From Micavibrio sp. UBA2020 (GTDB taxonomy: Bacteria; Pseudomonadota; Alphaproteobacteria; Micavibrionales; UBA2020): a stretch of 5,054 bases of DNA. The position numbers were made by a program, and so were the translations under genes. Shown in pieces: positions 1 to 4,703 of the stretch (positions are counted from its first letter, which is position 1; each line of letters begins with the position of its first letter). Where the stretch lies: NCBI GenBank assembly GCA_002334985.1, contig DDBY01000224.1:1-5054 (forward strand), read 5' to 3'. The notes beneath the pieces were generated by a model. That model saw only the letters and a program-made list of their open reading frames with translations. It ran no database searches and was not told the DNA's origin.

Positions 1-63
1 GCTGGCGGGCAGGGCGGTCAGGGAAGCCGCAACCATGACGGCGGCGAAAAGGGCGTTTTTCAT
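1..63 (-). CDS. N-terminus of an exported protein (partial, runs off left edge)
   Basis: Only the first 21 codons are visible: an ATG at 63-61 read leftward, with the frame still open at the window edge. The translation starts MKNALFAAVMVAASLTALPA, a classic Sec signal peptide: one Lys after Met, then a long Ala/Leu/Val hydrophobic core ending in a small-residue Leu-Pro-Ala-Ser stretch where signal peptidase could cut. A good Shine-Dalgarno (GAGGA on the minus strand, positions 76-72) sits 8 nt before the ATG, which supports this start. The mature protein lies outside the window, so no function can be given beyond probable export to the periplasm or outer membrane. It is divergent from ndh, and the two genes share the intergenic region 64-332. 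Confidence 0.7.
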   Translation of the reverse strand, partial: MKNALFAAVMVAASLTALPAS

Positions 64-121
64 CTGTGCTGTCCTCGGGGGTGTTAGAGGGAGGGGGCGG
101 GATATTTAGTGTTAACGATGA

Positions 122-149
122 AATATAGACCGGGTTCCGTCAAGGGCAA
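122..149 (-). promoter_or_regulatory. Candidate promoter for the leftward exported-protein gene
   Basis: Read on the minus strand, TTGCCC (149-144) and TATATT (127-122) are separated by 16 nt, a reasonable sigma-70-like match. Transcription would begin near 115 and leave a leader of about 50 nt before the ATG at 63. Support is motif matching only. Confidence 0.3.
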
Positions 150-262
150 GGCAACCCTGCGGCAGAAGGCGCGCGGGCGGCGGCGCGGCGGGTTTCGGGC
201 TTGTGATAAAATTCTTATATTTTTCAACGCTTTGAATATGTTAACGGTCTTGCGCTGAGGCT

Positions 263-291
263 TTGATTTTCAAGGTCTTTCGCCTTATCAT
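263..291 (+). promoter_or_regulatory. Candidate ndh promoter
   Basis: TTGATT (263-268) and TATCAT (286-291) are separated by exactly 17 nt. The -10 matches TATAAT at five of six positions and the -35 matches TTGACA at four of six. Transcription would start near 298, leaving a leader of about 35 nt before the ndh ATG at 333. The small dyad TTGA-TTT-TCAA (263-273) overlaps the -35, so a repressor site is possible. This is motif-based inference. Confidence 0.42.
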
Positions 292-332
292 CCGCAATCA
301 GGGCGCAAGCAATAAAAAATAAAGGGCAGGTT

Positions 333-1631
333 ATGACGGTGGATACGAAAACAAGCGCAAATCCAAACGCAGGCCGCCCGCGTGTGGTGGTTATTGGTGC
401 GGGCTTTGCGGGCATTGCGGCTGTCAAAGGCCTGCGCGGCGCGGATGCCGATGTGATTTTGATTGACCGCCATAACTACCACCTGTTCCAGCCGCTTTTG
501 TATCAGGTCGCCACGGCGGCCTTGTCGCCTGCGCAAATCGCGCAGCCCACGCGCGCCATCGTGCGGCGGCAAAAAAACTGCACCGTTGCGCTGGGCGAGG
601 TCACGGGCATCGACACCGCGCGCAAAATCGTGCGCGGCCATACCGATGAAATCGCCTATGACTATCTGGTTGTCGCCACGGGGGCGACGCATGCCTATTT
701 CGGCCATGACGAATGGGCGGATGCCGCGCCGGGGCTGAAAACGATTGACGATGCAACGCATATCCGCCGCCGCGTGCTGGGCGCATTTGAACAGGCCGAA
801 ACCTGCGAAGACGAAACGCTGCGCCGCGCGCTGATGACTTTTGTGGTTGTGGGGGCGGGGCCGACGGGCGTCGAGATGGCCGGCGCCATTGCCGAACTGG
901 CGCGCCACACGCTGAAGGGTGAATTCAGAAACATCGACCCCGCCGCGGCGCGGATTATTCTGGCGGAGGCGGGGCCGCGCGTGCTGGCCGCCTTCCCCGA
1001 AAAATTGTCGAACCGCGCGCGCCGCGACCTTGAAAAAATCGGCGTTGAAGTCATGACCGGAAAAGCCGTGGGCAATTGCGCCGCCGACCATGTGGTGATT
1101 GACGGCGAAACCATTCCCTGCCGCACTATTGTCTGGGCGGCGGGCGTGCAGGCATCGGCCGCTGCAAGATGGCTGGGGGCGGAGGCTGACCGCGCAGGCC
1201 GCGTAAAAGTGGCGGCGGATTACAGCCTGCCTGCGCAGGCTGATGTTTTTATCGTGGGCGATACAGCCGCGCTGACGGATAGTGCGGGGCGCGCCGTGCC
1301 CGGTCTTGCCCCTGCCGCGCAGCAGGCCGGAAAATACGTCGCCCGCGTCATCCGCGCGCGCATCGAGGGGAAGGATGCGCCGCCGCCGTTTAAATACCGC
1401 GACGACGGCACCATGGCGACGATTGGCCGCGGCAAGGCGATTGCGCTTATCCGCGGTTTCGGCTTTGGCGGGTTTATCGCGTGGTGGATGTGGGGCGTGA
1501 TACATATCATGCCGCTGGTCGGCTTTCGCAACCGCGTGGTGGTCGCGCTTGACTGGATGTGGTCGTACCTGACCCACGCCCGCGGCGCGCGGTTGATTAC
1601 CGCGCCCAAAGACAAACGCGCCGACCTGTGA
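333..1631 (+). CDS. ndh: Type II NADH dehydrogenase (NDH-2), NADH:quinone oxidoreductase
   Basis: This 432-aa flavoprotein should pass electrons from NADH to the membrane quinone pool without pumping protons, acting as a peripheral protein on the cytoplasmic face of the inner membrane. It has the two-dinucleotide-fold layout of NDH-2. The FAD-binding GAGFAG is at residues 22-27, followed by the family signature RHNYHLFQPLLYQVAT (46-61). The NADH-binding GAGPTG is at 174-179, with acidic Glu212 ending its second strand, which favours NADH over NADPH. The second FAD motif VFIVGD is at 305-310 and the quinone-site AAQQAG at 328-333. The C-terminal part (about 376-415, rich in Phe, Trp, Gly and Met) is the membrane-attachment region typical of the family. 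Length is normal. The ATG follows a GGGCAGG Shine-Dalgarno-like stretch (324-330). It is the first gene of the rightward block, with prmB 49 nt downstream. Identification is secure; the quinone used is not evident. Confidence 0.95.
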   Translation: MTVDTKTSANPNAGRPRVVVIGAGFAGIAAVKGLRGADADVILIDRHNYHLFQPLLYQVATAALSPAQIAQPTRAIVRRQKNCTVALGEVTGIDTARKIVRGHTDEIAYDYLVVATGATHAYFGHDEWADAAPGLKTIDDATHIRRRVLGAFEQAETCEDETLRRALMTFVVVGAGPTGVEMAGAIAELARHTLKGEFRNIDPAAARIILAEAGPRVLAAFPEKLSNRARRDLEKIGVEVMTGKAVGNCAADHVVIDGETIPCRTIVWAAGVQASAAARWLGAEADRAGRVKVAADYSLPAQADVFIVGDTAALTDSAGRAVPGLAPAAQQAGKYVARVIRARIEGKDAPPPFKYRDDGTMATIGRGKAIALIRGFGFGGFIAWWMWGVIHIMPLVGFRNRVVVALDWMWSYLTHARGARLITAPKDKRADL

Positions 1632-1637
1632 TATAAC
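1609..1637 (+). promoter_or_regulatory. Candidate internal promoter for prmB
   Basis: An extended -10 of the form TGaTATAAC (1629-1637) overlaps the ndh stop codon. AAGACA (1609-1614) lies 17 nt before TATAAC and matches TTGACA at four of six positions. Transcription would begin near 1644, about 37 nt before the prmB ATG. If real, prmB could be transcribed independently of ndh. Support is motif matching only. Confidence 0.3.
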
Positions 1638-1680
1638 CCAAACCGGATGCAAACGAACCAGCCGCGAAAGGCGATATAAA

Positions 1681-2640
1681 ATGACCGCAAAAACCATTTC
1701 CCTGCCCAAAGCCGAACACGCGGCGGAGCATCTGAAGACCCTGCGCGATGTGATGCGCTATGCCATTACGCAATTCACGCGGGCGGATTTGTTTTTCGGC
1801 CATGGCACGTTTACGCCGCATGACGAAGCGGCCTATCTGGTTTTGCAGGGGCTTGACCTGCCCATTGACCAGCTGGAGCCGTATCTGGACGCCGCCCTGC
1901 TGCCGGAAGAGCGTCTGCGCCTTGTCGGTTTCATTCATGAACGCATCGAAACGCGCAAGCCGCTGCCGTATATCCTCAAACGCGCATGGCTGGCGGGTGT
2001 GCCGTTTTATGTGGACGAGCGGGTGATTGTGCCGCGTTCCTACATCGCGGAGCTTTTGAATACGCAGATTGTATCGACGGATGATTTTTCGATTATCAAT
2101 GACCCATACGCAATCACCTCGGTGCTCGACCTTTGCACGGGGTCGGGCTGCCTTGCCATTCTCGCGGCGCATACTTTCCCCGAAGCGGCGATTGACGCGG
2201 TGGATTTGTCGCCGGAGGCGCTGGCTGTCGCGCAAATCAACGTCGATGATTGCCTGCACAAGGACCGCATCGCGCTTTATCAGGGCGATTTGTTCGGGCC
2301 GCTCGCGGGCAAGAAATACGACCTTATCATTACCAACCCGCCCTATGTCGATGCAGAAGACATGACGGACATGCCGCAGGAATACCTGCACGAGCCGCAC
2401 ATGGCGCTCGCGGCCGGTGACGACGGGCTTGACCTTGTAAACCGCATCCTGCGCGAAGCGCCCGACCACCTGAACGAAAACGGCATCATGGTTTTGGAGC
2501 TGGGCTACAGCGCCGCCGCCCTTATCGAGCAGTATCCGGACATCGATTTCAACTGGATGGATACCGAAAACAGCACGGGCGAGGTTTTCTGGGTCACCCG
2601 CGAACAGCTGGTCGAGGCGGAAAGTCTGAAAGCGGCTTAA
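1681..2640 (+). CDS. prmB: Ribosomal protein L3 N5-glutamine methyltransferase PrmB
   Basis: This 319-aa cytoplasmic class I SAM methyltransferase is expected to methylate a Gln side-chain amide in ribosomal protein L3 (uL3). Residues 39-64 (beginning FGHGTFTPHDEA) match the PrmB N-terminal helical domain. VPRSYI (117-122) is the PrmB form of the segment that reads Pro-Glu-Thr in the release-factor enzyme PrmC. The SAM motif LCTGSGCLAI is at 151-160, acidic Asp175 in AVDLSPEAL follows, and the catalytic NPPYVDAEDM is at 219-228, where Asn219-Pro-Pro-Tyr binds the Gln amide. Downstream, YLHEPHMALAAGDDGLDL (235-252) is also PrmB-like. Length is close to E. coli PrmB. The ATG has an AAAGG Shine-Dalgarno (1667-1671) 9 nt upstream. 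The related PrmC is the main alternative, but the RSxI segment and AEDM after NPPYVD favour PrmB. It sits beside another translation-modification gene, dusB. Confidence 0.92.
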   Translation: MTAKTISLPKAEHAAEHLKTLRDVMRYAITQFTRADLFFGHGTFTPHDEAAYLVLQGLDLPIDQLEPYLDAALLPEERLRLVGFIHERIETRKPLPYILKRAWLAGVPFYVDERVIVPRSYIAELLNTQIVSTDDFSIINDPYAITSVLDLCTGSGCLAILAAHTFPEAAIDAVDLSPEALAVAQINVDDCLHKDRIALYQGDLFGPLAGKKYDLIITNPPYVDAEDMTDMPQEYLHEPHMALAAGDDGLDLVNRILREAPDHLNENGIMVLELGYSAAALIEQYPDIDFNWMDTENSTGEVFWVTREQLVEAESLKAA

Positions 2641-2655
2641 AACCGCTATTTGGCG

Positions 2656-2673
2656 GGAAATTTGCCAATTTCC
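2656..2673. promoter_or_regulatory. 18-bp perfect dyad centred on a -35 box (candidate operator)
   Basis: GGAAAT (2656-2661) and ATTTCC (2668-2673) are perfect inverted arms separated by TTGCCA, which is the putative -35 of the deaminase gene's promoter. An overlapping alternative pairing, TTGGC (2650-2654) with GCCAA (2664-2668), cannot form together with it. Placement directly over a promoter element fits a repressor site. No specific regulator is recognised and chance occurrence cannot be excluded. Confidence 0.35.
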
Positions 2674-2690
2674 AAAATCCGGTGTATGTT
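2662..2690 (+). promoter_or_regulatory. Candidate promoter for the deaminase-like gene (and dusB)
   Basis: TTGCCA (2662-2667) matches the -35 consensus at five of six positions. Exactly 17 nt later TATGTT (2685-2690) matches the -10 at four of six. Transcription would start near 2697, just before the Shine-Dalgarno at 2701-2709, leaving a short leader. It would also drive dusB, whose own 21-nt upstream gap has no room for a promoter. This is inference from motifs. Confidence 0.42.
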
Positions 2691-2700
2691 TGTCTGCCGC

Positions 2701-2709
2701 AGGGAAGGA
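2701..2709 (+). promoter_or_regulatory. Shine-Dalgarno that fixes the start of the deaminase-like gene
   Basis: AGGGAAGGA lies 9 nt before the ATG at 2719. The same frame is open further upstream to a TTG at 2650, but that start has no such site, and its extra 23 residues would be read from the promoter region and show no family similarity. The site therefore decides for ATG 2719. Confidence 0.7.
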
Positions 2710-2718
2710 CCCCAAAGC

Positions 2719-3171
2719 ATGCAAAAAATTGAACTGAGCAACCTCGACCACGACCTGATTGCCGCCGCCGCCGCCGCCATCAAAAAACCCGTTATCCAGA
2801 TTGAAAACCGCAAGGCGCCCGCGCTGGTCTGCGCCGCGCTGCGCCTTGACGATGGCGAGATTGTGACCGCGCTCAACATGACGGCCGATGTCGGCAGTCT
2901 TTCGATGTGCGCGGAGCCGCAGGCGATTGCCGAAGCCAACCGCCGCACCGACCGCGTGATTGAAACCGTGGTCGCCGTTTATTATCCGCCGGAGGGGGAG
3001 CCGAAAGTCATTCCGCCCTGTGGCCGCTGCCGCGAGATTATTACCGATTTTTCTCCCGCCGGTTTCGTCATCATGCGCGACCCGGGCACGGATAATCTCT
3101 ACAAAGTTCGCGGCGTCGATTTGCTGCCGTATAAATATGGCGATTACTGGCAGGACGGCCGCCTGATTTAA
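2719..3171 (+). CDS. Small zinc-dependent cytidine/blasticidin-S deaminase-like protein
   Basis: This 150-aa protein belongs to the cytidine deaminase fold. It shows the complete catalytic zinc set: Cys64-Ala-Glu66 (MCAEPQAIAEAN, 63-74), with Glu66 the expected proton shuttle, and Pro100-Cys101-Gly-Arg-Cys104-Arg-Glu (100-106). Length fits the short tetrameric type. It most resembles blasticidin-S deaminase-like proteins of the form N-x-E-A-x-V-G-x-x-S-x-C-A-E. Here the segment reads NMTADVGSLSMCAE (53-66), so Asn53 is kept but the ribose-contacting Glu of the canonical Asn-x-Glu motif is Thr55. The substrate is therefore uncertain: cytidine, deoxycytidine, a damaged or modified nucleoside and a nucleoside antibiotic all remain possible. 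Residues 15-20 are six alanines encoded by six consecutive GCC codons. It has its own candidate promoter and lies 78 nt after prmB and 21 nt before dusB. The fold assignment is strong; the substrate is unknown. Confidence 0.8.
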   Translation: MQKIELSNLDHDLIAAAAAAIKKPVIQIENRKAPALVCAALRLDDGEIVTALNMTADVGSLSMCAEPQAIAEANRRTDRVIETVVAVYYPPEGEPKVIPPCGRCREIITDFSPAGFVIMRDPGTDNLYKVRGVDLLPYKYGDYWQDGRLI

Positions 3172-3192
3172 TTTTTCCCGAAGCCTTTCACG

Positions 3193-4161
3193 ATGTCTGT
3201 TCATATCGGCCCTATCGCGGTTTCCGAACCTGTTTTCCTCGCCCCCATGTCGGGGGTGAGCGATTTGCCGTTCCGCCGCGCGGTGAAATCCTTCGGCGCG
3301 GGACTGGTTTTTTCTGAAATGATAGCCAGCCGCAGCGTGATTGAAGAATGGCGCAGCAACGTCAAGGTTGATTTGGACTACGGGCAGGAATTCCCCATGG
3401 CCGTGCAGCTGGCCGGCTGCGAGCCGGACGTGATGGCCGAAGCCGCGCGCATCAACGTCGGGCGCGGGGCGGCGATTATCGACATCAATTTCGGCTGTCC
3501 GGTTAAAAAAATCGTGAACAGCTATGCGGGCTCCGCCCTCATGCGCGACGAAGACCTCGCCGTGCGTATCATCGATGCCGTGGTCGCGGCGGTCGATGTG
3601 TCGGTCACGGTCAAAATGCGTTTGGGCTGGGATGAAAACAGCTTGAGCGCGCCCAGCCTCGCGCGCCGCGCCGAACAATCGGGCGTGAAAATGGTGACGG
3701 TGCATGGGCGCACGCGCTGCCAGCTTTATAACGGCAGTGCCGACTGGCACGCGGTGCGCAAAGTCCGCGAGGTCATCACGCTGCCATTATTGGTGAACGG
3801 CGACATCCTGACGCCCGCGGACGCCGCGCACGCGATGGAAATTTCCGGCGCCGATGGTGTGATGATTGGCCGCGGCTGTTATGGCCGCCCGTGGATGCTG
3901 CGCGACACCGCTGCACACCTGCGCGGCGATGCAGCCCCCGCCGCGCCGACGCCGCAGGAATTGCTGGCCGTCATCGAAAAACATTATGCCGATATGCTGG
4001 TGTACTATGGCCAGAAACAAGGCGTACAAATCGCCCGCAAACATCTGGCCTGGTACCTGCAAGACCTGCCGGGCGGCAGCGATTTAAAACCCCACATCAA
4101 CAAACAAGACGACCCGCAGGCGGTGATAGATATTCTGCGCGCGTTTTTTGCGGGGTTGTAA
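3193..4161 (+). CDS. dusB: tRNA-dihydrouridine synthase B (NifR3 family)
   Basis: This 322-aa FMN enzyme should reduce specific uridines in the tRNA D-loop to dihydrouridine using NADPH in the cytoplasm. Residues 16-28 (LAPMSGVSDLPFR) are the Dus N-terminal FMN-binding signature, followed by Glu42 and Gln72 in the flavin pocket. DINFGCPVKKI (97-107) contains the catalytic Cys102, the proton donor to the uracil ring. VKMRLGW (140-146) supplies flavin-contacting Lys141, and VHGRTRCQLYNGSADW (170-185) contains His171. NGDILTP (202-208) and GADGVMIGRGCYGRPW (219-234) are the C-terminal barrel phosphate-binding signatures. The final ~80 residues form the helical tRNA-binding domain. Length is normal for DusB. 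The start has only a weak GAAG Shine-Dalgarno (3180-3183), so translation may be coupled to the deaminase gene 21 nt upstream. In many alphaproteobacteria dusB precedes ntrBC; here it is followed by repeats and a convergent gene. The Dus family call is secure, the B subtype very likely. Confidence 0.93.
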   Translation: MSVHIGPIAVSEPVFLAPMSGVSDLPFRRAVKSFGAGLVFSEMIASRSVIEEWRSNVKVDLDYGQEFPMAVQLAGCEPDVMAEAARINVGRGAAIIDINFGCPVKKIVNSYAGSALMRDEDLAVRIIDAVVAAVDVSVTVKMRLGWDENSLSAPSLARRAEQSGVKMVTVHGRTRCQLYNGSADWHAVRKVREVITLPLLVNGDILTPADAAHAMEISGADGVMIGRGCYGRPWMLRDTAAHLRGDAAPAAPTPQELLAVIEKHYADMLVYYGQKQGVQIARKHLAWYLQDLPGGSDLKPHINKQDDPQAVIDILRAFFAGL

Positions 4162-4185
4162 AGGGGCGGGTAAGCAAAGCTATCC

Positions 4186-4210
4186 GTCACACCGGCGCAG
4201 GCCGGTGTCC
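4186..4210 (+). repeat. REP-like palindromic repeat, copy 1
   Basis: This copy contains an 8-bp perfect hairpin: ACACCGGC (4189-4196), loop GCAG, GCCGGTGT (4201-4208). It begins with GT and ends with CC. It lies 24 nt after the dusB stop and faces copy 2. All three copies in the window share the flanks GTC before the hairpin and CC after it, which marks them as one family. Confidence 0.85.
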
Positions 4211-4242
4211 ATATCTCCGCCTATGCGGTTCGATAGGTTTCT

Positions 4243-4267
4243 GGATACTGGCCTGCGCCGGTGTGAC
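4243..4267 (-). repeat. REP-like palindromic repeat, copy 2 (diverged)
   Basis: This is inverted relative to copy 1. It differs from copy 3 by two C-to-T changes (T4246 and T4249), the second of which weakens its own internal hairpin. With two extra shared bases on the left (4241-4267 against 4625-4651), copies 2 and 3 form a 27-nt direct repeat around the GIY-YIG gene. Confidence 0.85.
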
Positions 4268-4319
4268 TTGCTTTTATTGAGGCGATGTTCGTTTTCAATG
4301 CCCGCGCGGTGCTTTTGAA

Positions 4320-4610
4320 CTAACCACAAATGTCGCCATAAAGGTCACGCCATTCCGGATTAGACTTTTCAATCAGCGCGACTTTCCACGCCCGTTTCCA
4401 TTCTTTCATTTGCTTTTCGCGCAGAATGGCGGCCTCTGCCGTATCGTGGGGTTCAAGATAAACCAGCATATCGATGCCGTATTTCTTGGTGAAGCCATCA
4501 GCGGCTTTTGTTTTGTGTTCATGTATGCGTTTGACAATATCGGATGTAACGCCGATATAAAGCGTGCCGTTTTGCCTGCTGGCGAGGATGTAAACAAAAA
4601 ATGATTTCAT
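4320..4610 (-). CDS. GIY-YIG nuclease-domain protein (single-domain, UPF0213-like)
   Basis: This 96-aa protein is a stand-alone GIY-YIG domain. FVYIL (5-9) and TLYIG (16-20) are the two signature strands. Arg28 in KRIHEH lies 10 residues after Tyr18, and Glu65 in REKQMKEW lies 47 after it, the same spacings as the catalytic Arg and metal-binding Glu of the UvrC N-terminal nuclease. GFTKKYGIDMLVYLEPHD (39-56) and RAWKVALIEKSNPEWRDLY (73-91) are hallmarks of the abundant short bacterial subfamily. Members are annotated as putative endonucleases, but their biological role is not established. The gene is read from an ATG at 4610 with no clear Shine-Dalgarno. A REP-like hairpin (4627-4651) lies 16 nt upstream of the start and would sit in the leader RNA if transcription begins beyond it; two more copies lie downstream. 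Base composition is more AT-rich than the dusB block, consistent with separate acquisition. Domain call secure, function open. Confidence 0.9.
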   Translation of the reverse strand: MKSFFVYILASRQNGTLYIGVTSDIVKRIHEHKTKAADGFTKKYGIDMLVYLEPHDTAEAAILREKQMKEWKRAWKVALIEKSNPEWRDLYGDICG

Positions 4611-4626
4611 GGTTATAAATGAAACT

Positions 4627-4651
4627 GGACACCGGCCTGCGCCGGTGTGAC
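4627..4651 (-). repeat. REP-like palindromic repeat, copy 3
   Basis: This is an exact reverse complement of copy 1 over 25 nt, with the perfect hairpin ACACCGGC / loop / GCCGGTGT when read leftward. It lies 16 nt upstream of the GIY-YIG start codon and 52 nt downstream of the stop of the leftward gene at 4704. It could stabilise the 3' end of that gene's transcript or form a leader hairpin on the GIY-YIG message. Confidence 0.88.
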
Positions 4652-4703
4652 GTATGTCTGTCGTTGGATGCTTAAGCTGGTCGCATTGATATCTGTAAAG
4701 GTT

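Larger units (their letters stand above)
64..332. other. Divergent intergenic region between the exported-protein gene and ndh
   Basis: This 269-bp gap has no credible coding sequence. It contains a GC-rich stretch around 150-200 followed by an AT-rich stretch around 201-245. Candidate promoters face left (122-149) and right (263-291). A 14-bp dyad TTCAA-N4-TTGAA lies at 223-236, and a smaller one, TTGA-N3-TCAA, at 263-273 overlaps the -35 of the rightward promoter. GTTAAC occurs twice (111-116 and 240-245). No terminator or RNA gene was recognised. Confidence 0.6.
4186..4267. repeat. Paired inverted repeat (REP doublet / BIME-like) after dusB
   Basis: Copies 1 and 2 are inverted and can fold into one long stem: 25-nt arms with two differences, both giving G-U wobble pairs in rightward RNA. 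The 32-nt spacer (4211-4242) holds a further small hairpin CCGC-CTAT-GCGG (4217-4228). Outside the arms AAGCAA (4172-4177) can pair with TTGCTT (4268-4273), and a T-rich stretch follows (4268-4278). The pair sits between the convergent genes dusB and the GIY-YIG gene, so it may protect or terminate both transcripts. No strong U-tract is present, so terminator function is only possible. Confidence 0.75.

Noticed and set aside
263..273. Possible FNR box upstream of ndh
   Set aside because: The FNR consensus is TTGAT-N4-ATCAA. Here only TTGA-N3-TCAA is present, with the wrong spacing and half-sites, so no FNR site is claimed.
288..1709. Leftward open frame of 473 codons antisense to ndh
   Set aside because: It is a shadow of ndh: low-complexity Arg/His/Ala-rich translation, no ribosome binding site and no family motifs.
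2650..2718. Upstream TTG start extending the deaminase by 23 residues
   Set aside because: The extension covers the putative promoter and dyad, has no ribosome binding site, and its residues do not resemble the family; ATG 2719 has a strong Shine-Dalgarno.
1597..3750. Very long leftward open frame (717 codons) antisense to prmB, the deaminase gene and dusB
   Set aside because: It lies opposite three clearly identified genes. Its translation is rich in Arg, His, Ala and Asp with no recognisable domain, as expected for the complement of GC-rich coding DNA with few stops.
3891..4280. Rightward frame overlapping the end of dusB and running through the repeats
   Set aside because: It starts inside dusB in another frame, and its tail is simply translated REP-like repeat, a common annotation artefact.
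4410..4604. Rightward 64-codon frame antisense to the GIY-YIG gene
   Set aside because: It is entirely inside a well-supported leftward gene and has no domain or ribosome binding site of its own.
4612..4617. TATAAC on the minus strand as a -10 for the GIY-YIG gene
   Set aside because: It ends 1 nt before the start codon, leaving no room for normal initiation, and there is no -35 at the right distance.
4186..4651. CRISPR array
   Set aside because: There are only three palindromic units, in mixed orientation, with unequal gaps (32 nt and 359 nt) and a gene between them. No regular repeat-spacer pattern is present.
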